Below the pieces are notes generated by a model that had not been told where the DNA came from, searched no databases, and saw nothing but the letters and a program-made list of their open reading frames with translations. 64,000 nt of DNA from the NCBI RefSeq assembly GCF_000429405.1, contig NZ_AUBU01000003.1, positions 124,001-188,000 of the forward strand, read 5' to 3'. The position numbers and the translations under genes were made by a program. Origin of the DNA: Algoriphagus marincola DSM 16067. GTDB lineage: Bacteria > Bacteroidota > Bacteroidia > Cytophagales > Cyclobacteriaceae. Shown here one piece after another: positions 17,498-25,206 of the stretch; the stretch's first letter is position 1; each line of letters opens with the position of its first letter.

Positions 17498-17914
17498 CTA
17501 CAATCTATAGACGCAGTGGAAAATATGAAGACGGTCTGTAAGGTCTTCAAAGAAATTTTTGGAATAACGAATAAAACGTGTTTGATCACGTCCAAGACTT
17601 ATAGAAAGAAGACAAGCAAGAATGGCTGCTAGAGCAAACTTCAGCTGATCTTCAAAGTCTGTACCTGATTCTTCAACCTGCTCGAAGACTTCATTTTCCC
17701 AAGAAAACAAAAAGCCTGCGCTTGACTTCAATTCATCAACATCGACAGAACTACCAACATTTGCATCTTCTGAGGTAGAACTTAATTGGGAATTAAAGGA
17801 AGATGGATGATTTAATAATTCAAAACCAGAAAAAACGCCTGGGGCAAAAAGAGTAAACAACAATGAATAAATCACTGTCAAGAGAAATGCTGCCCGAAAT
17901 GGTTTACGAATCAT
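17498..17914 (-). CDS. hypothetical membrane-associated protein (138 aa) upstream of the RND operon
   Basis: An N-terminal hydrophobic stretch (RAAFLLTVIYSLLFTLFAPGVFSG) acts as signal or anchor, followed by a Ser/Glu/Asp-rich region (NSQLSSTSEDANVGSSVDVDE) and a second hydrophobic stretch (LKFALAAILACLLSISLG, about 91-108), ending FIRYSKNFFEDLTDRLHIFHCVYRL. Not a recognised family. It lies 114 bp upstream of the adaptor gene on the same strand and might be co-transcribed. On the minus strand TAAATTTG (17927-17920) matches a -7 element but lies so close to the ATG that the mRNA would be almost leaderless; the true start could be internal. Confidence 0.5.
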   Translation of the reverse strand: MIRKPFRAAFLLTVIYSLLFTLFAPGVFSGFELLNHPSSFNSQLSSTSEDANVGSSVDVDELKSSAGFLFSWENEVFEQVEESGTDFEDQLKFALAAILACLLSISLGRDQTRFIRYSKNFFEDLTDRLHIFHCVYRL

Positions 17915-18446
17915 TATAGCAAATTTATTTGAATAATTTTCAATAATCCAAATGATTCATTTAAGATTTTTGATTAAAAATGGAGATTTAAAATAAAAAG
18001 CGAAAATGGACTCTGAATTCTTCCTAAATAGGAGTGTTTACCTAAATATTTGAAAATAAATCGACAGGAGTAGTAGAATTCATTTTTCTTTAGCTACCTT
18101 TGATGCATCTGAGTAGGAAATTGCTACACGCAGCAAATATATCTCAGGTAAATGTATCGGTAATTATCCTGCCACAAGTAGCAAATCAAGAGTTTTTCCA
18201 TCGGTCTTTCTTCTTTTCTTCTACTTTTTGATTCCCCCCTCTAGCAGAAAAGCTAATTGAAGAATTAAACGCCGCAGATTGATTTGAAAGTAAAATTTAG
18301 AAGTATCCTTAGTATCCTTAACACCCTTATTTATCAAAACCATTCGATTCTCGGAATCAGCTCTTTCTGATTTCTCCCTCACATTACGCAGTCGCGTAAA
18401 CACCTATTTCAAAGAAAAGCAAACTCAAAAACATGGCAATACCGAA
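17915..18446. other. leader region upstream of the cold-adaptation cluster
   Basis: 532 bp without a conventional gene. It contains a -7-like TACCTTTG at 18095-18102, a tandem 9-base direct repeat AGTATCCTT (18302-18310 and 18311-18319), and an in-frame open extension of the desaturase from 18294 to 18446 that encodes family-like N-terminal residues but no ATG, GTG or TTG. If transcription starts near 18109 the leader before the first ATG is over 300 bases. Confidence 0.5.
18095..18102 (+). promoter_or_regulatory. possible -7 element for the desaturase cluster
   Basis: TACCTTTG matches TAnnTTTG. No TTG lies at the expected 18-20 base distance upstream, so support is partial. Confidence 0.35.
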
Positions 18447-19433
18447 ATGGTCATTAAGACTGTTTTTATGTTGTCGCTCTATTTTGTTCCGATCATTATG
18501 GTCAGTACAGGATTATTGACTCAGACCTGGCAGCTTTTTGCGGCCTTTATCCTGAGTGGATTTGGAATGGCTGGAATAGGAATGGGTATTATGCATGATG
18601 CTATTCATGGCACTTACTCCTCAAATCCCAAAATCAATAAAATTCTTAGCTACACACTCAACATGGTTGGGGCAAATGCTAGCGTTTGGCGTATTCAACA
18701 CAATGTACTCCATCATAGCTTTACCAATATCCATGAAGGCGACGATGATATCAATGCTCCGTTTTTCTTGCGCTTCTCACCTAACGTAAAGAAAAATAAA
18801 CTTCACCCCTACCAATCTTGGTACACCTGGTTTTTCTATGGGCTTTCCACATTATCCTGGGTTACCACAAAGGATTTTATACGACTTGATCGTTACCACA
18901 AAATGGGATTGGTCAAAGGTGAAAATGCATACCGTAATACCTTCCTGAAAATACTAGCATGGAAAGTAGTCTACTTCGCATTTACGCTGGGAATCCCAAT
19001 GATCTTCTCACCCTTCGGAGTGGGGCAGATTCTTCTAGCTTTCCTTGTCTTGCATTTCATTACGGGCTTATCGATTTCATTGGTATTTCAGACAGCTCAT
19101 ATTATGCCTGATGTAGTCTTTCCAGTAATGGATGAAAACGGGATGGTAGAAGGCGAGCGCATGATTCATCAATTGGTAACGACCTGTAATTATTCACCGA
19201 AAAGTAGAATTTTCTCTTGGATGATTGGCGGGCTGAATTATCAAGTAGAGCATCACTTGTTTCCGGATATCTGCCATGTACATTATCGGAAAATTGCACC
19301 GATCGTGAAGCAGACGGCAGAGGAGTTTCAACTCCCTTACTATTCCAAGAAAACCTTTTTTCATGCTTTGAAGGCACATTTCCAGATGCTCCATCACTTG
19401 GGCACTGTGGAAACTATTCCTGTGAAAAGCTAA
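18447..19433 (+). CDS. fatty-acid desaturase (membrane, three His boxes)
   Basis: Oxygen-dependent membrane fatty-acid desaturase. Histidine boxes: HDAIH at 50-54, HNVLHH at 85-90 and QVEHHLFPDICHVHY with His269-His270, the last with the Q-x-x-HH form of the DesA/acyl-lipid group. Four hydrophobic segments surround them. The first usable start is ATG 18447, but the frame is open upstream to 18294 and encodes TIRFSESALSDFSLTLRSRVN, then TYFKEKQTQKHGNTE, which looks like the normal N-terminus of this family (a RVN.YF helix and a TGN/HGN turn before the first TM). At the expected initiator position stands ATC (18333). Either a rare start codon is used or the start was lost. It leads a run of same-strand genes. 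Confidence 0.85.
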   Translation: MVIKTVFMLSLYFVPIIMVSTGLLTQTWQLFAAFILSGFGMAGIGMGIMHDAIHGTYSSNPKINKILSYTLNMVGANASVWRIQHNVLHHSFTNIHEGDDDINAPFFLRFSPNVKKNKLHPYQSWYTWFFYGLSTLSWVTTKDFIRLDRYHKMGLVKGENAYRNTFLKILAWKVVYFAFTLGIPMIFSPFGVGQILLAFLVLHFITGLSISLVFQTAHIMPDVVFPVMDENGMVEGERMIHQLVTTCNYSPKSRIFSWMIGGLNYQVEHHLFPDICHVHYRKIAPIVKQTAEEFQLPYYSKKTFFHALKAHFQMLHHLGTVETIPVKS

Positions 19434-19443
19434 ACCACTATCC

Positions 19444-20646
19444 ATGCAAACTTCAAAAAGAAATAATCGGCCAAATCCTTCCAGCCGAGGCTCGCAAGCG
19501 CCCAAAGGAAGGAGACCAGCCAAAGCAAAACCAGTTTCTAATCTTGATCCAAATTTGCTTCGAAAATCAGCTAAGCCGGTGCTTACTGAACAGAAGCAGG
19601 AGAATAGACAACGATTCGATGAACTGAAGCTTGACAATAAAATTCAGCAAAACATCACATCCAAGGGATATGAGTTTTTGACTCCTATTCAAGAGCAGGC
19701 TATTCCTGTTTTGCTACAAGGCAAAGACATGCTCGCCATTTCCCGTACGGGATCCGGCAAGACAGCAGCCTTTCTGATTCCATTGATCATCCGATTGATG
19801 CAGAAGCCTCTAGCTACCTCTCTTCTGATCGTCACTCCTACCCGGGAGCTTGCACTTCAAATTGGAGAAGAATTCAAAGGACTCAGCCGGGGTATGAATC
19901 TTCGCTTTGCCACATTTATCGGTGGAACGAACATCAATACCGACCTTAAGAATCTTGGACAAAAGCCTCAGGTAATCATCGGTACACCCGGAAGACTATT
20001 GGATCTATCCAATCAGCGGGCACTTCGATTGAACCATATAAACACCTTGGTTTTGGATGAATTTGACCGAATGCTAGATATGGGTTTTGTCCATGATGTG
20101 AAGCGACTGGTGGAATTGATCGGGAAGCGCGAACAAACGCTTTTGTTTTCCGCGACTTTGGATAAAAATCAGCGAAAGCTAATCGATGGACTTCTTCATC
20201 AACCAAAAGAAATCCATGTAGATCCGGGAACTGCTGCCAACGAGCATATCGAGCAGGAAACTATTCGAGTGCCTGAAGGCAAAGACAAATTTGAGATGCT
20301 ACAGGATTTGTTTAATGACAAAGATTTGAAAAAAGTCATTCTCTTCACGGAGACCAAAAGACTGGCAGATCGACTTTGCAAGAAACTCAATCAAAACGGC
20401 ATCAAATCCGGACAGATTCACGGGAATAAATCACAGAACTTTAGAAATAAGGTTTTGGATGATTTCAAAAATGAATCAATCCGGGTCCTGGTTGCCACGG
20501 ATGTGGCTGCTAGGGGAATTGACGTGCAGGATGTCACGCATGTCATCAACTACCAACTGCCCATGACGATGGATTCTTATATCCACCGAATTGGACGGAC
20601 GGGGCGGGCCGGAAAGACCGGTCGCGCGATCACCTTTATTAACTAA
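19444..20646 (+). CDS. DEAD-box RNA helicase (RhlE-like)
   Basis: 400 residues with a basic N-terminal extension (first 50 residues, rich in Arg, Lys, Pro) and both RecA domains. Motifs: Q motif FLTPIQEQAIP (78-88), Walker A SRTGSGKT (100-107), PTRELALQ, TPGRLLDL, motif II DEFD at 205-208 instead of DEAD, SAT at 236-238, RVLVATDVAARGIDV and YIHRIGRTGRAGKTG. It stops a few residues after motif VI, without the basic tail many RhlE proteins have. It unwinds structured RNA, for example at low temperature or in ribosome assembly and mRNA decay. It begins 10 bases after the desaturase stop, so co-transcription is likely. Confidence 0.92.
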   Translation: MQTSKRNNRPNPSSRGSQAPKGRRPAKAKPVSNLDPNLLRKSAKPVLTEQKQENRQRFDELKLDNKIQQNITSKGYEFLTPIQEQAIPVLLQGKDMLAISRTGSGKTAAFLIPLIIRLMQKPLATSLLIVTPTRELALQIGEEFKGLSRGMNLRFATFIGGTNINTDLKNLGQKPQVIIGTPGRLLDLSNQRALRLNHINTLVLDEFDRMLDMGFVHDVKRLVELIGKREQTLLFSATLDKNQRKLIDGLLHQPKEIHVDPGTAANEHIEQETIRVPEGKDKFEMLQDLFNDKDLKKVILFTETKRLADRLCKKLNQNGIKSGQIHGNKSQNFRNKVLDDFKNESIRVLVATDVAARGIDVQDVTHVINYQLPMTMDSYIHRIGRTGRAGKTGRAITFIN

Positions 20647-20656
20647 ACCACGCAAT

Positions 20657-20902
20657 ATGGCCAAAAACCAAAATGCTTTTATGAAAAAGCAACGCGCTGA
20701 ACTCAAACGCCGCAAGAAAAAGGAAAAATTTGAGGAAAAGCTGCAGCGTAAATCACAACCCAAAGACGGAAGTCTTGAAAATATGACAGTTTATGTGGAT
20801 GAATTCGGAAATCTATCGGAAACTCCACCTGAGCCTCAAGAACCGAAAAAAAAATTAAATCAAACCAATACCCGCAGCAATTCTGCTGCACAAAACAAGT
20901 AA
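20657..20902 (+). CDS. small basic protein paired with cold-shock genes (81 aa)
   Basis: Start at ATG 20657, 10 bases after the helicase stop. Residues 1-40 are strongly basic and helical (KKQRAELKRRKKKEKFEEKL), followed by MTVYVDEFGNLSETPPEP and a Pro/Lys/Asn tail. From memory, the basic helix plus a YVDEFGN..TPPDP motif occurs in other Bacteroidota as the N-terminal half of larger cold-shock-domain proteins; here it is a separate gene four bases ahead of a cold-shock gene. The charge suggests RNA or ribosome contact. No enzyme motif. Confidence 0.75.
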   Translation: MAKNQNAFMKKQRAELKRRKKKEKFEEKLQRKSQPKDGSLENMTVYVDEFGNLSETPPEPQEPKKKLNQTNTRSNSAAQNK

Positions 20903-20906
20903 AACT

Positions 20907-21101
20907 ATGAACGAAGGAACAGTAAAATTCTTTAACGAGTCCAAAGGCTTTGGATTCATCACGCCATCAGACAACTCTGAAGACGTATTTGTACACATCA
21001 GCGGTCTCGTACACGAGATTCGTGAGCACGACAAAGTTAGCTTTGACACGACTCAAGGTAAAAAAGGTATCAATGCAGTCAATGTAAAAGTAATCGGTTA
21101 A
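20907..21101 (+). CDS. cold-shock protein (CspA family), first copy
   Basis: 64-residue single cold-shock domain: GTVKFFNESKGFGFI (RNP1), DVFVHISGL (RNP2), KVSFDTTQGKKGINAVNVKV. It binds single-stranded RNA/DNA and melts secondary structure. Begins four bases after the small basic gene. It differs from the second copy at six positions (Ser21/Ala, His41/Asn, Ser45/Thr, Phe46/Tyr, Thr49/Val, Ile63/Val). Confidence 0.95.
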   Translation: MNEGTVKFFNESKGFGFITPSDNSEDVFVHISGLVHEIREHDKVSFDTTQGKKGINAVNVKVIG

Positions 21102-21152
21102 TCCCGATCACTTGACTTGACGGGGCTTTCGAGCCCATCAATTCAAAAAATC

Positions 21153-21347
21153 ATGAACGAAGGAACAGTAAAATTCTTTAATGAATCCAAAGGATTTGGA
21201 TTTATTACTCCAGCAGACAATTCTGAGGACGTATTTGTACACATCAGTGGACTAGTACACGAAATCCGTGAAAACGATAAGGTAACCTATGATACCGTTC
21301 AAGGTAAAAAAGGAATCAACGCAGTCAATGTGAAAGTGGTCGGATAA
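21153..21347 (+). CDS. cold-shock protein (CspA family), second tandem copy
   Basis: 64 residues, start at ATG 21153, where the sequence again becomes identical to the start of the first copy (MNEGTVKFFNESKGFGFI); in-frame codons before it are not part of the domain. RNP1 and RNP2 are intact. It is a tandem duplicate separated by 51 bases, and a terminator follows, closing the unit. Having both copies raises dosage or allows separate post-transcriptional control. Confidence 0.95.
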   Translation: MNEGTVKFFNESKGFGFITPADNSEDVFVHISGLVHEIRENDKVTYDTVQGKKGINAVNVKVVG

Positions 21348-21371
21348 TCCACCCTTATTCATTCAAAAGAA

Positions 21372-21399
21372 AAGCGGAGTGTTTACTTCGCTTTTTTTT
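21372..21399 (+). terminator. terminator of the cold-adaptation cluster
   Basis: 9-bp stem AAGCGGAGT / ACTTCGCTT (one G-T pair), loop GTTT, then a T run to 21399. Confidence 0.9.
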
Positions 21400-21456
21400 A
21401 TGTCCATAGATTAGAAGTAGAAATTATTTCTATATTTAATACAAAACCCACTCACT

Positions 21457-22173
21457 ATGAATAGTTTACGATATTTCTCCCCATTCTGTGTCTTTATTCT
21501 TTTATCCTGCTCAATCAGTACAAAAAATGATCTCGGGGACTTGCTCACCGAAACTCAAGATATCAGTGGAATAGATCAAATTAACCTCAAAGGAGCATTT
21601 AACATTCAAATCCAACAAGGGGATGAAGAAGTCATGGAAATAGAGGTTCGTGAAAAAACGCGCAAAGATTTAAAGATTTCAAAAGAAGGAAACCTACTTC
21701 AGATTGCATATAATAATGACGAAGGAGTTGATTACAAAAAAGGAATTACGCCAGAAATCACCTTGACTATTTCCGATCTTAAAAAACTCAGTTTCGACGG
21801 AGCTGGAAATATTCAGTCACGGGAAAAGTTGGAGCTAAATGAATTAACAATTGAAGGAAATGGAGCTGTGAACCTTGAATTGGAATTTGACGCAGTGAAA
21901 ATGACCATTGCTATGGATATGGTGGGTAATACCCGCCTGGCAGGAAATGTGGAAGATGGCAAAATCAATTTTGAGGGACTTGGAAACCTCGACGCTTCAG
22001 ACTTAATCGTGACAAATTTGGACTTACAGTCTAACGGACTTGGTCGTATAGCCGTGCATTGTATAGGAGAGCTATCGCTCCAAGTTGATGGATTAGGTGT
22101 GGTAAGCTATCAAGGAAACCCAACCATAATAAAAGAACAAATCAATGGGTTAGGTATAGTGAATAGGAATTAA
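21457..22173 (+). CDS. lipoprotein with head-GIN domain (DUF2807)
   Basis: 238 residues. Lipobox FILLSC with Cys18 as anchor. The remainder is the repeated GIN beta-helix: the opening DQINLKGAFNIQIQQGDEE, then turns carrying the family motif such as FDGAGNIQS, IEGNGAVNL, FEGLGNLDAS, SNGLGRIAVH, VDGLGVVSY and INGLGIVNR. The family was named after putative autotransporter adhesin heads but in Bacteroidota is usually a lone surface or periplasmic lipoprotein of unknown role. It converges on the SDR gene and shares its terminator. Confidence 0.9.
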   Translation: MNSLRYFSPFCVFILLSCSISTKNDLGDLLTETQDISGIDQINLKGAFNIQIQQGDEEVMEIEVREKTRKDLKISKEGNLLQIAYNNDEGVDYKKGITPEITLTISDLKKLSFDGAGNIQSREKLELNELTIEGNGAVNLELEFDAVKMTIAMDMVGNTRLAGNVEDGKINFEGLGNLDASDLIVTNLDLQSNGLGRIAVHCIGELSLQVDGLGVVSYQGNPTIIKEQINGLGIVNRN

Positions 22174-22192
22174 AAAGAAAATTCATCCGAAC

Positions 22193-22228
22193 AAAAAAAT
22201 GCGAGCCATTCTGGGGCTCGCATTTTTT
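22193..22228. terminator. bidirectional terminator between GIN lipoprotein and SDR
   Basis: AAAAAAAT-GCGAGCC (to 22207), loop ATTCTGG, GGCTCGC-ATTTTTT. A/T runs on both sides of the 7-bp GC stem serve both convergent genes. Confidence 0.92.
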
Positions 22229-22241
22229 CTTTTTCAACTGT

Positions 22242-22994
22242 CTACTGTGCTAAGTATCCCCCATCAACAGGATAATAAGAACCTGTAACAAAGGAAGACT
22301 TCGACGACCCTAACCAAAGAATCAATTCTGCCACTTCCTCCGACGTACCCAATCGACCTATAGGATGTAGGCCTTCTACCATTTTAAGCGTCTCCTCATC
22401 CAAATTATTAGTCAATAATGGGGTCAAAATATAACCTGGTCCAATCGCATTTACACGGATATTTGAGGTAGCATATTCTAAAGCGGTAGCTTTCGTAAGG
22501 CCAACCAATCCATGCTTAGCAGCGACATAGGCCGGAGACATTCTCGTACCTACTGCCCCGAGGATGGAGGCAATATTGACAATCACTCCTCCCTTATTCT
22601 TAGCCATAGCTTGAACTTGATAGTGCATACCATAAAAAACACCAGATAGGTTGGTATCGATGACCTTTTGCCAACCCTCTAGAGGGTATTCTGCTGTAGG
22701 AGCCAATGGACCACCGATACCGGCATTATTAACTGCAATGTCGAGCTTCCCGAATTCTTTGATAGCAGCATCAACCAGTTTTTGATTTTCTTCTGCTAAG
22801 GAAATATCTGCTTTGAAAAACATAGCCTCACCTCCGGCTTTCTTGATCTTCTCTACTACTTCATTTCCTTGCTTCTCATCGACGTCAGAAACCACCACCT
22901 TGGCTCCTTCTTGAGCATAGAGTAAAGCAGCCGCCCGTCCGATTCCCGAAGCAGCACCTGTGATAATTGCAACCTGATCTTTAAGTATTTTCAT
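22242..22994 (-). CDS. short-chain dehydrogenase/reductase (classical SDR)
   Basis: 250 residues, a standard classical SDR. Nucleotide-binding GAASGIG at 13-19, with Asp38 (SDVDEK) near the end of beta-2, which favours NAD over NADP. NNAG at 88-91, catalytic Ser142, Tyr155 and Lys159 (YVAAK). C-terminal SSKSSFVTGSYYPVDGGYLAQ is typical of the glucose-1-dehydrogenase/3-oxoacyl-reductase-like group. The substrate cannot be assigned. Cytoplasmic, monocistronic. Confidence 0.92.
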   Translation of the reverse strand: MKILKDQVAIITGAASGIGRAAALLYAQEGAKVVVSDVDEKQGNEVVEKIKKAGGEAMFFKADISLAEENQKLVDAAIKEFGKLDIAVNNAGIGGPLAPTAEYPLEGWQKVIDTNLSGVFYGMHYQVQAMAKNKGGVIVNIASILGAVGTRMSPAYVAAKHGLVGLTKATALEYATSNIRVNAIGPGYILTPLLTNNLDEETLKMVEGLHPIGRLGTSEEVAELILWLGSSKSSFVTGSYYPVDGGYLAQ

Positions 22995-23325
22995 AGTAAA
23001 ATGGGTTTAGAGATTTAAAATATTATCCGTTTGAGATTACGTCCTCCTTTAAAAACGTAAAGCATTGATTGGAAGCCAAAAAAGATCACCTTTTTAAAGC
23101 TAAACTGATAAAAATCATATCATTACTCATGCAGATAAATTTTGTTCAATAGTTTTTCTAAATCAGAATCATCACTTGTATTTATGAAAATTTTTAAAAT
23201 TTTATTATTTCAATGAGAAAAATTATAGGTGATAGAAAAATTATATTCTGAATTTTCTACAATTCTAACAACCCTACCGAGTGGTCGACGTATATGAACT
23301 AACTAAACCAATAAATTAAATAAAA
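22995..23325. other. intergenic region between divergent genes
   Basis: 331 AT-rich bases upstream of both the SDR and the small secreted protein. No open frame, repeat or full TTG/TAnnTTTG promoter that I can support. Confidence 0.5.
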
Positions 23326-23637
23326 ATGAAAACTTTAAATCCGTTAACGAAGAAAATTTGGGCTGTTGCAGCACTTCTGTTTTTGGGCCTTGGAACGCTT
23401 CAGGCGGAGACCAATTCCCATGAGACAAATCTAGAGAGACCCTTGAAGGTTGAAGAAATTTCAATTGAGATTTCCGAACGAATTCCTACTATCATTCTGG
23501 TAGATAAAAATCTAGAGATTGTCGCTCAATTTTATGGAAATACCGAGGAAGTAAAGCTGAAGTTCAAAGACACCTTCCAAAAGAGTGAGAAATTAATCGA
23601 ACATAATGGACAGAAAATATATCTATTGACAAACTAA
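23326..23637 (+). CDS. small secreted protein of unknown function (103 aa)
   Basis: A signal peptide (MKTLNPLTKKIWAVAALLFLGLGTLQAE, cleavage after QA) precedes an acidic segment and a compact region (SERIPTIILVDKNLEIVAQFYGNTEEVKLKFKDTF). The pattern IILVDKNLEIVAQFYG is reminiscent of one beta-hairpin of a small periplasmic fold. No cysteine, no lipobox. I do not recognise the family; its own terminator follows, so it is expressed alone. Confidence 0.65.
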   Translation: MKTLNPLTKKIWAVAALLFLGLGTLQAETNSHETNLERPLKVEEISIEISERIPTIILVDKNLEIVAQFYGNTEEVKLKFKDTFQKSEKLIEHNGQKIYLLTN

Positions 23638-23660
23638 TCAAGTCAATAAAAAGTAATCGA

Positions 23661-23694
23661 AATCAGCGGCATTCCCATGTCGCTGATTTTTTTT
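23661..23694 (+). terminator. terminator after small secreted protein
   Basis: 11-bp stem AATCAGCGGCA / TGTCGCTGATT (one G-T pair), loop TTCCCA, T run 23687-23694. Confidence 0.9.
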
Positions 23695-23757
23695 ACCTAA
23701 AATGCACTTGCTGATCAAAGCTTACCTCTTTTCAGGTTTTTAATAAATTGTTTAACC

Positions 23758-24129
23758 TTATTCAAAATTGCAGGCAGAATTTTCAGCTTTCCAGATAAGC
23801 GTTTGGTTCATCAACTCACTAGAGGGAATTCCACCATCTCCTGAGCCTAAATAACCCAATTCATTTCCATTGCAGTCATAGACTAAAAAAACTGAAAGGC
23901 AAAAAGGACAGCAGTTTCCGAAAATAAAAGCTTTGCCTCCTTGGTAGTCCGCTGCTAAGACGTACTGATATTGAGCAAACTCTCCTTCTCCACCGAATTC
24001 CTTTATTTTCTCTTTAAACCAAGGAAGATCTGAAATCTCATCATTTCCACAGACTGGAAATCTATCCTCGTCTTGACAAGCGCCGAGCATCAATAATATC
24101 AATAAAGACAAGAATAGTAGTTTTTTCAT
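23758..24129 (-). CDS. cysteine-containing lipoprotein of unknown function (123 aa)
   Basis: Start at ATG 24129, which opens MKKLLFLSLLILLMLGAC with Cys18 as the lipidation site; a TTG further upstream only adds non-signal residues. The mature part has further cysteines: VCGND, GNCCPFCLS, YDCNG and SACNFE. The arrangement could form disulfides in the periplasm. The C-terminal part (FLVYDCNGNELGYLGSG) recalls short lipoproteins common in Bacteroidota, but I recognise no family. It diverges from the BASS transporter gene. Confidence 0.7.
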   Translation of the reverse strand: MKKLLFLSLLILLMLGACQDEDRFPVCGNDEISDLPWFKEKIKEFGGEGEFAQYQYVLAADYQGGKAFIFGNCCPFCLSVFLVYDCNGNELGYLGSGDGGIPSSELMNQTLIWKAENSACNFE

Positions 24130-24303
24130 GGATAGAATATAGCTAGTAATCAAAGGTGATATGACACTGTGACGAATCAATAATACAAATAGCTACAAGT
24201 AAGAAAAAGATTTGACAAAGAATTCAGGGAAGTAGCCATTCATCAACTCCTAATTTGAATATGAAAATTTGTTTTCTCTTTTTTTAAATGGATTTTTGGA
24301 GCG

Positions 24304-25206
24304 ATGAACCCAAGCCACGACCTAGACGCAGTCGCGTTAAATTTCTCTCCAAACGACCTATTATTACTGAATCTAGCTCTTGCTTTGATTATGTATGGGG
24401 TTGCTTTGGACTTGAGGGTTGAGGATTTCAAATATTTAATCAAAAACCCAAAAGCCTTTTTTCTGGGTGTCTTCGCCCAATTCCTTTTACTTCCTGCTCT
24501 TACGTTATTGCTCATTTATGTAATGAGACCTCCTGCTTCTGTATCTCTGGGGATGTTTCTAGTAGCTGCATGTCCTGGAGGAAATGTTTCCAATTTCCTA
24601 AGTAATCTAGCGAAAGGAAATACGGCCTTATCGGTCAGCCTAACAGGTTTCTCAACGATTGGCTCTATTTTTCTTACGCCTATAAACTTTGCACTTTGGG
24701 CTGGTTTTTATGGTCCTACACGAGAGTTGCTTCGAGAAATCAGTCTTGATATTTCAGAAGTATTCCTGACCGTATCCTTGATATTGGGGATACCTCTTGT
24801 ACTGGGAATTTTGACAAGAAACTTCTATCCCCAACTGGCAGCTCGCGCAAAAATGATCCTTCAACCCTTGAGCATTTTGATATTTGCAGCCTTTGTGGTT
24901 GTGGCATTTATGGGAAATCTGGACATATTTCTTGAATACATTTCGGTCATCTTCCTTTGGGTTCTGGCTCACAATGCAGTGGCACTTTCAGCTGGTTTTT
25001 TTACTGGTTTTTTTGGAAAACTGCCATTTCCAGACATAAAAACACTCAGCATCGAAACAGGTATACAAAATTCCGGCTTGGGCTTAGTTTTAATTTTCAC
25101 TTACTTTGACGGACTCGGAGGGATGGCCATTATTACCGCACTTTGGGGTATTTGGCATTTGATTTCGGGAATGGCCTTGGCCTTAAGTTTGAAAAATATC
25201 AAATGA
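24304..25206 (+). CDS. bile acid:sodium symporter (BASS) family transporter
   Basis: 300 residues with 8-9 membrane segments. Family motifs: LMYGVALDL-like IMYGVALDLRVEDF (about 30-43), ACPGGNVSNFLSNLAKGNTALSVSLT (crossover region 1) and ETGIQNSGLGLVL (crossover region 2). Members take up bile acids, pantoate, pyruvate or other organic acids with sodium; free-living Bacteroidota members have no assigned substrate. Its TGA overlaps the ATG of the acyltransferase (ATGA), so the two are translationally coupled. Confidence 0.92.
   Translation: MNPSHDLDAVALNFSPNDLLLLNLALALIMYGVALDLRVEDFKYLIKNPKAFFLGVFAQFLLLPALTLLLIYVMRPPASVSLGMFLVAACPGGNVSNFLSNLAKGNTALSVSLTGFSTIGSIFLTPINFALWAGFYGPTRELLREISLDISEVFLTVSLILGIPLVLGILTRNFYPQLAARAKMILQPLSILIFAAFVVVAFMGNLDIFLEYISVIFLWVLAHNAVALSAGFFTGFFGKLPFPDIKTLSIETGIQNSGLGLVLIFTYFDGLGGMAIITALWGIWHLISGMALALSLKNIK

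Noticed and set aside
18221..18403. Minus-strand 60-codon frame before the desaturase
   Set aside because: Antisense to the N-terminal extension of the desaturase; no recognised features.
19194..19637. Minus-strand frames across the desaturase/helicase junction
   Set aside because: Antisense to two well-supported genes; composition is that of a shadow frame.
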